Notes under the pieces: generated by a model
Told to the model about the DNA's origin: nothing
Seen by the model: the letters and a program-made list of their open reading frames with translations, nothing else
The model's database searches: none
In this document: positions 43,695-54,201 of the stretch, piece by piece
How the letters are laid out: every line of letters starts with the position of its first letter
Numbering within the stretch: the stretch's first letter is position 1
From: Hyphobacterium indicum
GTDB lineage: Bacteria > Pseudomonadota > Alphaproteobacteria > Caulobacterales > Maricaulaceae
NCBI RefSeq assembly: GCF_003129605.1
Contig: NZ_QBDX01000002.1
Location: 500,347-564,346 of the forward strand
Length of the DNA stretch: 64,000 bases
Direction of reading: 5' to 3'
Position numbers and translations under genes: made by a program

Positions 43695-44561
43695 ATGAAC
43701 GATTTAACCGCCCTGCCCTTGCCCGCAACCGCCGACCTGCTTTCCTTGCGCAAAACCGTGACCGGCTGGAAGCGGCAAGGATTGAGAGTCGGATTTGTGC
43801 CGACCATGGGCGCCTTGCACGACGGCCACCTTTCCCTGATCGCGCGCGCGAAAGAAAAGGCAGACCGAGTGGTGGCCAGCATATTCGTCAATCCCGCCCA
43901 GTTTGCGCCGGGCGAGGACTTCGACGCCTATCCCCGGACGCTGGAAACCGATGCAGCCAAGCTGGCCCATGCGGGATGCGATCTTCTTTATGCACCCGTT
44001 GCATCGGACATGTACCCGGACGGCTTTTCAGCCCGCCTGTCTGTCGACGGCCCAGCGCGCGGTCTTGAGACCGATTTCCGGCCGCATTTTTTCAGCGGCG
44101 TGGCCATAGTCGTGGCCAAGCTTTTCAATCGCGTTCAGCCTGACATCGCGGTTTTCGGCGAGAAAGACTATCAGCAATTGCTGGTCATCCGCCAAATGGT
44201 CCGTGACCTCGACCTGCCCATCGACATCATGGCCGGGGAGACGCTTCGTGAGCGGGATGGCCTCGCCTTGTCCTCACGCAACGCCTATCTATCGACTCAA
44301 GAACGCGGCTCAGCCGCCAGCCTCTACGAAATCCTGGCCGCTTTTGCCGCTGATCTCGAAAAGGGCGTCGATTGGGAGACGGCGCAAGGCAAAGCGCTCG
44401 CCAAGGCTGCAAATGTGTTTGACCGCGTGGACTATATCGAGGCGCGCTGTGCGGAAACCCTGGCACCGTTGCCCGGCGGCAAAGTGCATCAGCCCGCGCG
44501 CGTTCTGGCCGCCGTCTGGCTCGGGAATACGCGGCTGATCGACAATCTGCCCGTGGGCTGA
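43695..44561 (+). CDS. panC: Pantothenate synthetase
   Basis: This is a 288-residue PanC that joins pantoate and beta-alanine with ATP. Motifs: PTMGALHDGHLSLI (HxGH), FVNPAQFAPGEDFDAYPR, FGEKDYQQLLVIRQM, and SSRNAYLS (KMSKS-like). No panB lies next to it in the window. It is convergent with DUF1489, with one base between stops. Confidence 0.95.
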   Translation: MNDLTALPLPATADLLSLRKTVTGWKRQGLRVGFVPTMGALHDGHLSLIARAKEKADRVVASIFVNPAQFAPGEDFDAYPRTLETDAAKLAHAGCDLLYAPVASDMYPDGFSARLSVDGPARGLETDFRPHFFSGVAIVVAKLFNRVQPDIAVFGEKDYQQLLVIRQMVRDLDLPIDIMAGETLRERDGLALSSRNAYLSTQERGSAASLYEILAAFAADLEKGVDWETAQGKALAKAANVFDRVDYIEARCAETLAPLPGGKVHQPARVLAAVWLGNTRLIDNLPVG

Positions 44562-44562
44562 G

Positions 44563-45000
44563 CTACCAGGCTCCGATCTCGATCAGCTTGCGCCGCAAAT
44601 CCGGCGGCAGGTTTTCACCACCGGCGGACGGGTCGCTGATATCCATCGGCGCTTCTTCGACCTTGAGATAGCGCCAGCCCTGAAAAGGCCGGCGCGCTGC
44701 CGGTGCCGTCCGGATGATCTCCGGATCCATGACAATTGCACAGCGGCGAACCCCGTCCTCACCGGTTACCTCGTCCAGCGACAGAATGCGCTGGCGGCAC
44801 TGGATCACCCGTTTGATGACCCAGTAGAGGCTTCCGCCATCCAGAAGCTTTTCGGCCTGCTTCGGGAACATGCGGGTCACATGTACTGACCGGAGCGCTT
44901 CACCGCGCGCCAATTGCTCTTGCGAACGCTGGCGCCGGTAGCTTTCCAGCTCCTCGACGGTATCAATCCCAACACAGAGTTTGATCAGGTGCAGTGTCAT
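44563..45000 (-). CDS. DUF1489 protein
   Basis: This is a 145-residue protein of DUF1489, a family found mainly in alphaproteobacteria and of unknown function. The N-terminus LHLIKLCVGIDTVEEL and the segments VTRMFPKQAEKLLDGGSLYW and FQGWRYLKVEEAP match the family. The start at 45000 is chosen because of this N-terminus; a longer frame from 45114 runs into the neighbour. No signal peptide. Confidence 0.88.
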   Translation of the reverse strand: MTLHLIKLCVGIDTVEELESYRRQRSQEQLARGEALRSVHVTRMFPKQAEKLLDGGSLYWVIKRVIQCRQRILSLDEVTGEDGVRRCAIVMDPEIIRTAPAARRPFQGWRYLKVEEAPMDISDPSAGGENLPPDLRRKLIEIGAW

Positions 45001-45037
45001 GCTGTGAGAGCTAGGACGTTTCTCCTGGCCCGCCAAG

Positions 45038-45763
45038 TCACGGCTCGACATATTCCACATCGGAAAAGTCAAAGCGTACATTCTGCTGCTGCCGCTGGAA
45101 CAGGGCGCTGACATCTACAACGGTCGACATCGATGTCATCACCGGGGCAGGCAATCCCTCAACGCTCTGGAAATCCATGACCATTTCAAACTCATGGATA
45201 CGGGCGGCCGGGTTGGGCTTGAAACTGGCCGGCGCAAATATCCGGATACGCTCGACATGACCGGAGCTCGCGAGTGCGATTTCTCCGTTCAGGTGTTCGG
45301 CCATGGATTCCGCGTCGTCTGAATCCGGATCAAGGTCCGGACGGAAAGTGTATCCGCCACCGGCCGCCAGTTGCACATCACCGGCAATCATCTGCGCGGT
45401 TTCAGGCGAGAAAAACAGCCCGCCGCCACTGCCCACGGACAGGCGCCGTTCATTGCCCGCATCATCGGGATTGTCAGGGGTATTCATCTCCGCCCACATT
45501 CCGGACAATTCCTCCGGAAGGACGTCCGGACTGGCGGGTGATAGCAGCGTCCAGTCCTCGCCATCGGCCTGCGCGCCATCAAACCTCACATCCATGACGG
45601 CATCATTCATGGAGACCCGCATGGTGAACCGCCAGAAAGCATCTTCGGGCGCGGCATAGCCCATCGCCAATGCATCCGCCAGCGGTTGCGGATAGGTGGA
45701 GCTGTCGGAAAATGACGGGGCGCAAAAACACATCGCAGCCGCAGCTGCAGCCAAAACTCTCAT
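45038..45763 (-). CDS. Exported protein of unknown function
   Basis: This is a 241-residue protein with an N-terminal signal peptide (RVLAAAAAAMCFCAPSFS). The mature part is acidic, with alternating short beta-strand-like stretches and no known motif. The last half (SGHVERIRIFAPASFKPNPAARI and FEMVMDFQSVEGLPAPVM) suggests a beta-rich outer-membrane-facing or periplasmic protein. The start at 45763 is set by the signal peptide. It lies 37 bases upstream of DUF1489 on the same strand. Confidence 0.65.
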   Translation of the reverse strand: MRVLAAAAAAMCFCAPSFSDSSTYPQPLADALAMGYAAPEDAFWRFTMRVSMNDAVMDVRFDGAQADGEDWTLLSPASPDVLPEELSGMWAEMNTPDNPDDAGNERRLSVGSGGGLFFSPETAQMIAGDVQLAAGGGYTFRPDLDPDSDDAESMAEHLNGEIALASSGHVERIRIFAPASFKPNPAARIHEFEMVMDFQSVEGLPAPVMTSMSTVVDVSALFQRQQQNVRFDFSDVEYVEP

Positions 45764-45837
45764 GCAAACATCCCTTTGCCTGTCATACGCCCCGCCAGGC
45801 AAAGGGATAGCTTTGCGCAATGAGATATTCCAGCAGA

Positions 45838-46788
45838 TTATGCGGCGCGATCACGAAAACCCGTCGGCGAAGCCTTGTCGATCTCGAAAGTCTTTTCGCT
45901 TTTCGGCATGGGCTTGGTGTGGCGCCAGATTTTCTTCGCCATCTTGGAGAAGACCAGCTTCATATAGGCTCCTGCCCCCTGGGCTTCGGAAGATCTGGGG
46001 TCGAGCCCGAACCGCCGGCGCAATACGCCATTGGCATGCAGTACACCATTTTTAAGCATGGATTCCGGTGTCACCAACTCCATGGTGATCGAAACATTCA
46101 TGCCTGAAAGGTTCTGGACCCGGTGCGGTCCATGCAATGGCCATGAAGTGAACATGCCCGGCACCAGGTCGACGGCCTCGCATTCATCATCCCAGCCCGG
46201 TTCGAAAGGCAGATCCTCGGTCTGCTCCAGGTGCAGGATCGATTCCATCCGCTCATCGGTGATATAAGGCGCTTCAGCAGGATAGACGCGGATACGTTTC
46301 TTGCCGCGGACATGCCAGAGAATGGTTTCCGAAACGTCCGAATGGATGAAGACTTGCGCGGTCGGCGAGGAAATCAGAATGCCGCTTTCCGCATTCAATA
46401 CCTTATAGCCCGGATTCAGCCGCTTCATATCGGCCATCATCTGGTCGAACAGCGGGCGATACACCGGATCGACGCACATCGCCTCGCGCAGATTGATCCA
46501 CAGCTTTCCGGCCCGGACAGCCTCCAGCATTTCCATGCCCGAAAGATCCCCCGGATCACCGGCTCGCCAGCTGTCTGCCCCGTCGTCCAGTTCTCCCATC
46601 GTGCAGAAATCCGACATATCCCGCGGATGACGTTCGATCAGAGCCGCGAGGGCTTCATCGGAAAACGCGTCGCGTGTGTGCAGGTCATGCTGACCCACGA
46701 CCACTTTCTTGCGGAAGCCGGACCGGGCTTCGCTGCCCCATTCCGTGACAACATTGCCGGTATGTGTGGTTTCGCCTGTCCCGTTCAT
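45838..46788 (-). CDS. Cupin-like (JmjC-related) 2-oxoglutarate oxygenase
   Basis: This is a 316-residue protein with a cupin_8/JmjC-like core. The iron site appears as H-x-D in FIHSDVSETILWHV and a distal His in LHGPHRVQNLS; KKRIRVYP may supply the 2-oxoglutarate contact. It could hydroxylate a protein or small molecule. The C-terminus is basic. Several ATGs compete; 46788 is chosen because GGAG lies 6 bases upstream, but 46803 or 46794 are possible. A REP-like element lies upstream. Confidence 0.65.
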   Translation of the reverse strand: MNGTGETTHTGNVVTEWGSEARSGFRKKVVVGQHDLHTRDAFSDEALAALIERHPRDMSDFCTMGELDDGADSWRAGDPGDLSGMEMLEAVRAGKLWINLREAMCVDPVYRPLFDQMMADMKRLNPGYKVLNAESGILISSPTAQVFIHSDVSETILWHVRGKKRIRVYPAEAPYITDERMESILHLEQTEDLPFEPGWDDECEAVDLVPGMFTSWPLHGPHRVQNLSGMNVSITMELVTPESMLKNGVLHANGVLRRRFGLDPRSSEAQGAGAYMKLVFSKMAKKIWRHTKPMPKSEKTFEIDKASPTGFRDRAA

Positions 46789-46853
46789 GGCCATCTCCAT
46801 CATTCCCCTCTGGCGAGAGCAAGGATCGGGCCAGTTTGTCATTTGAAAAGCTT

Positions 46854-46922
46854 CGTCACCCTCCGACTTGATCGGAGGGCCTCACTGACATCGAGATCGT
46901 CCGGTCAAGCTGGACGATGACG
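46854..46922. repeat. REP-like palindromic intergenic element, copy 2
   Basis: A 69-base element with two hairpins: CCCTCCGA/TCGGAGGG (46859-46866 and 46872-46879), and ATCGTCC/GGACGAT (46896-46902 and 46912-46918). The ends, CGTCA and TGACG, are inverted. It is the same general type as 14033-14119, and lies just past the stop of the carboxylase gene. Confidence 0.65.
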
Positions 46923-46934
46923 GAAAATGGAAGC

Positions 46935-48890
<1,956 letters not shown>

Positions 48891-49063
48891 GAAAAGCGTC
48901 TCCAAATGATGGTCCTATGCGCCTGAATTTTCCGGCGAGGTCAAGGCAATCCCCGGAGCCGGTCCACACAGGATGGCTCTGTCCAAAGCTTAATATTCAA
49001 AATGGATCCGGATTTGCGCAGTCTTTCATCACAGACCCGTAGACAATTCTATGGGAGATACCA

Positions 49064-50188
49064 ATGCGTACGACACTCATCCTGCTCACCGCTGCTTTGC
49101 TGGCGGCTGCCAGTCCAAGCTATTCGCAGATACCGGCGGCCGAGACCGACGCCGCATTCAATACAATCCGTACCGAGAACCACATTCCCGGCCTCTCGGC
49201 AGCCATCGCCGTCGATGGCGAGGTCATCTGGACCGGGGAAAGTGGTCTGGCCGATCTTGAAAACAATCTGTCGGTCTCGCTGGAAAGCCGGTTCCGGCTT
49301 GGAAGCGTCTCCAAGGTCATCACAGCAACCCTGGCGGCGCGGCTGGCAGAAGGCGGTCATCTCGACCTCGACGCCCCGATTTCCGAATACTTGCCGGACC
49401 TGCCGGCACAACATGCCAACACGACTTTGCGCCAACTGCTCGGGCATCAAGGCGGTATCCGCCATTATGGCCGAAGCGATTTCAATCCGTCTGCGCCCGG
49501 CGGCCTGATCGATCAGCGATTTTACCCGGACACATCTGCCGCGCTGTCGCTCTTTGTGGAAGACGATCTCGTCGCGGCGCCCGGATCGGCTTATCACTAC
49601 TCCACCTTTGGATACACGCTGGCCACCGCCGTCATGGAGGCCGCGACCGGGGCCAACTATCTTGATCTGCTCGAGACCTGGATCGCCGGACCGTTAGGTC
49701 TCGACTCTCTGGAAAGCGACGATCCATTCGCGCTGCGCTCAGGCCGTGTGCGTTTCTATGACCCGGCAATGCTGTATGAGCAGCAGCTGGGATTGGTATT
49801 GGCCGGCCCGCTTGTGAACGCTCTGCCCGCCAATCCGGCCTACAAATGGGCGGGTGGCGGTTTGCTGGCGTCCGCGGCCGACCTCGCACGCTTCGGTGCC
49901 GCAATGTCCGAACCCGGCTTTCTGTCCGAACGCATGCATTCGGAACTGATGACACCGCAAATCACGGCTTTGGCTGAAGAAACACCCGTAGGGCTTGGCT
50001 GGAATATCGATCAGGATGACGCGGGACGGCTGCGCTATCACCATGCGGGTCTGCAACAGGGCACACGGTCTGTTCTCCTGGTCTATCCTGAATACGGCGT
50101 CGCGATAGCGCTGATGAGCAATCTGGGCGGCATGCCCCAGGACATTCTGGAAGAAGCTGCGGGACTCGCTGTCCCCTGGCTCGGCTAG
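49064..50188 (+). CDS. Serine hydrolase of the class C beta-lactamase family
   Basis: This is a 374-residue exported protein (signal peptide about 1-21). The beta-lactamase/penicillin-binding fold is shown by S81-V-S-K84 and by YST at 179-181, in place of the class C YxN triad. This change makes true beta-lactam resistance unlikely; an esterase or peptidase of the EstB/LACTB type is more likely. GGGAGA precedes ATG. Its stop shares CTAG with the convergent DUF817 gene. Confidence 0.8.
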   Translation: MRTTLILLTAALLAAASPSYSQIPAAETDAAFNTIRTENHIPGLSAAIAVDGEVIWTGESGLADLENNLSVSLESRFRLGSVSKVITATLAARLAEGGHLDLDAPISEYLPDLPAQHANTTLRQLLGHQGGIRHYGRSDFNPSAPGGLIDQRFYPDTSAALSLFVEDDLVAAPGSAYHYSTFGYTLATAVMEAATGANYLDLLETWIAGPLGLDSLESDDPFALRSGRVRFYDPAMLYEQQLGLVLAGPLVNALPANPAYKWAGGGLLASAADLARFGAAMSEPGFLSERMHSELMTPQITALAEETPVGLGWNIDQDDAGRLRYHHAGLQQGTRSVLLVYPEYGVAIALMSNLGGMPQDILEEAAGLAVPWLG

Positions 50189-50994
50189 CTGTGTCTGTCG
50201 CGCGGGGCCTGATTGGCCGGTCCCGCGCGGTGCACGGCCGCGACGAGCACGAAACTGATGATCATCAGCAGATACCACGAACCGAGCTTCTGGATAGAGA
50301 CCGGGCTCCAGTTGACCCCGTCCTGGTGCGGATAGGTCCAGGCCCGCGCATAGGTGCCGATATTCTCGGCAAACCAGATGAACAGCGCGACAAGCAGGAG
50401 GCCAATCACCAATGGCATGAAGCGGTGCTTTTCATCCGGCCGGAACCAGATCACGCACGGCCCGTAAATCACGAGGGTCGCCAGATACAGGGCCAGTCGG
50501 ATATCGACGGTGAAATGGTGGGTGAAGAAGTTGATGTAGATTGCCAGTGCCAGCAGGCCCTGCAGCCAGAGCGGCGGGAAGCGGTCAAACCGGAATTCGA
50601 AAATGCGCCAGACCCGCGCCAGATAGCTGCCGACTGCGGCATACATGAAGCCCGAGAACAGCGGCACACCGGCAATTCGTAAATAGGCCTCCTCTGGATA
50701 GATCCAGGAACCGGCCGAGGTTTTGAAAATCTCCATCACCGTGCCGACGATGTGAAAAACCAGGATAACCCGCGCCTCCTCCCAGGTTTCAAGGCGCGTG
50801 ATCAGGAATCCGGCCTGTAGTGCGATGGCAGACAGGGTCAGAAAATCATAGCGCGGCAGAACGGCCTCATCCGGATAAAAGAGAAATGTGCCGAGCAGCA
50901 GCGCCACCATCGCCCCGCCAAACAGGCAGGCCCAGGCCTGCTTGATGCCGAAAGACACAAATTCGAACACAAAACGGGTAATCGGCCCGCGCAC
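50185..50994 (-). CDS. DUF817 membrane protein
   Basis: This is a membrane protein with seven or eight hydrophobic helices, at least 269 residues. Conserved DUF817 segments: FGIKQAWACLFGGAMVAL, FHIVGTVMEIFKTSAGSWIY, VPLFSGFMYAAVGSYLARVW and WFAENIGTYARAWTYP. Function unknown. The GTG at 50994 is the only standard start after the liuC stop, but leaves fewer than the usual residues before the first helix. The 24 in-frame codons upstream look coding and include only a CTG. Start uncertain. Confidence 0.75.
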   Translation of the reverse strand: MRGPITRFVFEFVSFGIKQAWACLFGGAMVALLLGTFLFYPDEAVLPRYDFLTLSAIALQAGFLITRLETWEEARVILVFHIVGTVMEIFKTSAGSWIYPEEAYLRIAGVPLFSGFMYAAVGSYLARVWRIFEFRFDRFPPLWLQGLLALAIYINFFTHHFTVDIRLALYLATLVIYGPCVIWFRPDEKHRFMPLVIGLLLVALFIWFAENIGTYARAWTYPHQDGVNWSPVSIQKLGSWYLLMIISFVLVAAVHRAGPANQAPRDRHS

Positions 50995-51066
50995 AAAGGC
51001 GGCCCGCCACGCCTCGCGGCGCGCATGCAGGAAGGCGCGTGGATTGCGGAAAACTTCCAGAGGTGT

Positions 51067-51864
51067 CTAGCCTGCCCAGCCCGGTTTACGCTTTTCAAGA
51101 AAGGCCGTGAGCCCCTCTTGCCCCTCCTCGCTGGCACGGCGATGGGCGATGCGTTTCGCGAGGTCATGCATCAGCCCCTGATCAATCCTGTGCCCGGCCA
51201 CATCATCAACCAGCTCTTTGGCATCGGCGATGGCCCCCGGCGCGGCCGCAAAGCCCAACCGGGCAACATATTCGGCCATGTCATCGAGTTCTTCCGGCTT
51301 GTCGACCACATACTGGACGAGCCCGATCATGTGAGCGAATTGTGCATCAAAGCCCTCAGCCGTTGTGAACAGCGCCTTGGCCCATTTCGGACCGATAGCC
51401 CGGACAACAAACGGTGAAATCGTCGCTGGCGTCAGGCCCAGCTTGACTTCCGAGAAGCTGAATTTCGTGTTTTTGACCGCAATGGCCACATCGCACGCGG
51501 CCACCAGGCCGGATCCGCCGCCCATGGCCGCGCCCTGGATCAGCGCTATCGTCAATTGCGGCAGATGAAACAGCTTGTAGAGCATGCCGGCCAGCGCTTC
51601 GGCATCCTCGATATTCTGCTCATGCGTGTATCCGGCCGCATCCTTCATCCAGCCCAGATCCCCGCCCGCGCAGAATGTGTCCCCTGCCCCGCGCAGCATC
51701 ACGATCCGGACCTCGTCTGTATTTTTCGCAAGCAGGTCGAACGTGTCGCTCAACGCATTGATCGTCACCCGGTCAAACGCATTCTTCTTCTCGGGGCGGT
51801 TGATCGTGACCACGGCAAGCTCGCCGGGTGTGACATCCAGGAGGACGGGATTTTCATCAGACAT
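51067..51864 (-). CDS. liuC: Methylglutaconyl-CoA hydratase (crotonase family)
   Basis: This is a 265-residue enoyl-CoA hydratase-fold protein. The oxyanion-hole segments are FCAGGDLGWMKDAAGY and GAAMGGGSGLVAACDVAIA; the catalytic Glu lies in FSEVKLGLTPATISP. DLGWMK is typical of the methylglutaconyl-CoA hydratase group. It hydrates 3-methylglutaconyl-CoA, the product of methylcrotonyl-CoA carboxylase, in leucine breakdown. It ends 72 bases before DUF817's GTG, in the same frame. Confidence 0.85.
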   Translation of the reverse strand: MSDENPVLLDVTPGELAVVTINRPEKKNAFDRVTINALSDTFDLLAKNTDEVRIVMLRGAGDTFCAGGDLGWMKDAAGYTHEQNIEDAEALAGMLYKLFHLPQLTIALIQGAAMGGGSGLVAACDVAIAVKNTKFSFSEVKLGLTPATISPFVVRAIGPKWAKALFTTAEGFDAQFAHMIGLVQYVVDKPEELDDMAEYVARLGFAAAPGAIADAKELVDDVAGHRIDQGLMHDLAKRIAHRRASEEGQEGLTAFLEKRKPGWAG

Positions 51865-51892
51865 GGCTGGGCTCCATTATTGGCCACCCCGT

Positions 51893-52261
51893 CTAACGCG
51901 TCTCGCGGTAAAAGAAAAACGGGGTGTTGTCCGGATCATAGAAGCCGAATTCGTAATTGCCCCACGGTTTTTCTTCCAGAGGCGCAGTGATAATTCCCAG
52001 ACACTCCCATTCTGCATAGAGCTGGTCCACAGAATCGGTTTCGATCCGCAGCGCCATGGTCTGGGTCTGGGCGCGCTGACCGGGCGTGAAGGTTTGCAAG
52101 TGTAAAACCAGATCGCCGCGCGACACACCGGCATAACTCGCGGATTCAGGAGGCGAGGCATCGGCAAAATCCAGTACGAATCCCAGCTTTGACCAGAATG
52201 CCAGCGAGCGCTGCATATCGGTGACCGGTAAAACAGGATGAACCGAATAATGTTCCATCAT
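51893..52261 (-). CDS. VOC-family (glyoxalase/bleomycin-resistance fold) protein
   Basis: This is a 122-residue protein with two beta-alpha-beta-beta-beta repeats of the VOC fold: HPVLPVTDMQRSLAFWSKLGF, then YEFGFYDPDNTPFFFYRE. A start at 52261 is backed by GGAG 6 bases upstream. Such proteins include lyases, isomerases and drug-binding proteins; nothing decides between them. It lies 28 bases upstream of liuC on the same strand. Confidence 0.8.
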   Translation of the reverse strand: MMEHYSVHPVLPVTDMQRSLAFWSKLGFVLDFADASPPESASYAGVSRGDLVLHLQTFTPGQRAQTQTMALRIETDSVDQLYAEWECLGIITAPLEEKPWGNYEFGFYDPDNTPFFFYRETR

Positions 52262-52273
52262 GATGGTCTCCGC

Positions 52274-52309
52274 AAAGAAAAAGCCGCCAACCCGGAGGTC
52301 AGCGGCTTT
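52274..52309 (-). terminator. Rho-independent terminator after the 130-residue membrane protein
   Basis: On the minus strand AAAGCCGC and GCGGCTTT (arms at 52302-52309 and 52280-52287) are followed by TTCTTT. It lies 22 bases past the stop of the gene at 52332-52724 and before the VOC gene. Confidence 0.75.
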
Positions 52310-52331
52310 CTGTTCCGGTTTTCCCGCAGTA

Positions 52332-52724
52332 TCAGTCGCCGCGGAAAATCATACCCTTGACCCCACCCAGGATCAGGATGCCGAAGAAATAGCCGATCGC
52401 GAGCGCACCCGCATATAGCCAGTAATTCATATCCGTCAGATTGGCCGTGACAGCACCGAAATCGAAACCGTCCATACCACCGCCCCGCACCATCGGCATG
52501 ACGATATCCACAATCAGGTGGATGATCGTGGCCACAATGGTGAAAATCAGAATGGCTCCGGCCGACCGCAACAGGATCGCCATGACCAGCGCGATGACGC
52601 CGAACTGGATCGCCAGCGGCATCCAGTTCACAGCCTCACCATTTCCTGCATACATCAGCAAGCCTGGCTCGAAAAACGCGTATCCCTGGTCAAACCAGCC
52701 GCGCAAAGTATCAAGAAATTCCAT
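52332..52724 (-). CDS. Three- or four-helix membrane protein of unknown function
   Basis: This is a 130-residue protein with hydrophobic segments near residues 36-53, 55-80 and 101-125. A Gly-rich loop (PMVRGGGMDGFDFG) separates the last two. No known family motif was seen. GAGGGG about 8-10 bases before ATG 52724 supports the start. It is followed by a clear terminator. Confidence 0.65.
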   Translation of the reverse strand: MEFLDTLRGWFDQGYAFFEPGLLMYAGNGEAVNWMPLAIQFGVIALVMAILLRSAGAILIFTIVATIIHLIVDIVMPMVRGGGMDGFDFGAVTANLTDMNYWLYAGALAIGYFFGILILGGVKGMIFRGD

Positions 52725-52866
52725 GGCGTTTTTCCCCTCGGTTTCGCCCACACGCTCATACAATACCCCAGAAAGCGCGCATTGTTAAAACATTCTTAGG
52801 AAAATCCGGCGCTGGCAACCCCACTCGCGTGAGAGGCGAAGGATTGTCATAATTGCGTCACCAGGG

Positions 52867-53451
52867 TTAGGCGCCTTTCGCGCCAAGTTTACGGCACTGA
52901 TCCAGCAAGTCAGCATACCGCTGGTCATCAATTGCGCCAATCCCGCCGAAGATTGTGTGCCGGATTTGCCTGAAACCTGAAATCCGGAAAATTCCGGCTT
53001 CCAGTGCCTTCACACTATGCGCGCCAAACAACAGGCGGTAGGCCAGCGCCGGCATGCCCATGGTGACAATGATCCGGACGGTCTTGCCTTTCATTTTCCG
53101 TTGCGGCCACTGGTCCGGCTTGTCCCCGGTATCCAGCAGGAAACCACCGCGAGCGAGCTGTTCCCAGAACGCCTTGCAAGCCGCCGGCATTGTGCCAAGC
53201 CAGAGTGGAAAAACGAATATGACATGGTCCGCCGCGGCAATCTTGGCTTGCGCGTCACGAATGGGCTCGGCTGGCGCAAGAGCAAAGTCGCCGGCATTTT
53301 GAAGCAATGGGATGTCAAGCGCGGCGATGCGGATCATGCTCACCTCGTGCCCGGCATCCCCCGCCCCTTCGGCGCAAGCTTGTGCGAGCGCGCTGACGAG
53401 ATGTCCGTCAGCAGGATCAGGATGTCCGTCGATAATGCAAATCCGGCCCAT
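52867..53451 (-). CDS. Flavodoxin-fold NAD(P)H-dependent oxidoreductase
   Basis: This is a 194-residue flavoprotein of the NQO1/KefF/MdaB group. The FMN segment ICIIDGHPDPADGHLVSALA opens the chain; FVFPLWLGTMPAACKAFWEQL is the typical flavin/quinone loop. It would reduce quinones or similar acceptors by two electrons. GGGAGG, 7 bases before ATG 53451, decides the start. Confidence 0.85.
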   Translation of the reverse strand: MGRICIIDGHPDPADGHLVSALAQACAEGAGDAGHEVSMIRIAALDIPLLQNAGDFALAPAEPIRDAQAKIAAADHVIFVFPLWLGTMPAACKAFWEQLARGGFLLDTGDKPDQWPQRKMKGKTVRIIVTMGMPALAYRLLFGAHSVKALEAGIFRISGFRQIRHTIFGGIGAIDDQRYADLLDQCRKLGAKGA

Positions 53452-53526
53452 GGTGCGCCTCCCTGAATGAGACGAGGAGAATACCACCGGAATATATCAG
53501 GATCACTGCGGTAGGAACGCACAGCT

Positions 53527-54144
53527 CTATCGGGCCGAGCGCACCTCGATCATGACTTCATGACGGCGCAAAGGCACAGGAGTCCAGGGCGGACTGAATG
53601 ACGCGTAGACCGCTTCTCCTGCCGGTTCAAAATTGTTGGCCGTCATCCACGCCCGCAACTCGGCTTCATGTTGATCCACCCTGCTGGCGGTCCGGCGGCC
53701 ACGGTATTCGACAACCGCCATTCGCCGCGTTTCCACCTCGCGGATATTCACAGCCGGATTATTCGGCCGGGGCAGTGTTTCCATCGTCCACTCCGCAGGC
53801 ATGATAAAAGCAACAGCCCATACATTTTCACCTGCTGACCTTGCGGTCACCGGTGCGGTCATTTCAATGGATTGCCCCCGGCGGGTTGTCACAGGCGCCG
53901 TCATCTCGATGGATTGGCGGGGCGCATTATTCCCGAAAATATAGTCCGCAAGCGGCCGGAACCCCAGGCTTCCGGCCTGCTCGCGATCACCTCTGACTTG
54001 AACTTCGGCCATAATCATCGGGCCATAATCGCGAATTTCCATATCACCTTGGCGCTGCACAACCGTATAAGCTGGTTCGTCAGCGGCCATGACGACGCCT
54101 CCGGAAAAGACAAAAAGGGCAGTCAAAAACCCAAGAACACGCAT
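53527..54144 (-). CDS. SOUL heme-binding protein, exported
   Basis: This is a 205-residue protein with a signal peptide (RVLGFLTALFVFSGGVVMAA) and a SOUL domain. The double SIEMTAPVT segment in the middle is usual for the family. It may bind heme or another hydrophobic ligand in the periplasm. GAGG lies 5 bases before ATG 54144, which is preferred over the upstream TTG at 54162. Confidence 0.88.
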   Translation of the reverse strand: MRVLGFLTALFVFSGGVVMAADEPAYTVVQRQGDMEIRDYGPMIMAEVQVRGDREQAGSLGFRPLADYIFGNNAPRQSIEMTAPVTTRRGQSIEMTAPVTARSAGENVWAVAFIMPAEWTMETLPRPNNPAVNIREVETRRMAVVEYRGRRTASRVDQHEAELRAWMTANNFEPAGEAVYASFSPPWTPVPLRRHEVMIEVRSAR

Positions 54145-54201
54145 CGAAACCTCGTAAGCCAAACATATAAGGACTTACGCAGATCCGCGGTGATCGGATT
54201 G

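Noticed and set aside
49064..50188. Antibiotic-resistance beta-lactamase
   Set aside because: The class C YxN motif is YST and the context is metabolic, so a housekeeping serine hydrolase is more likely.
53850..53910. Tandem duplication inside the SOUL gene (SIEMTAPVT twice)
   Set aside because: Two copies of this segment are normal for the SOUL family, so it is not a recent duplication.
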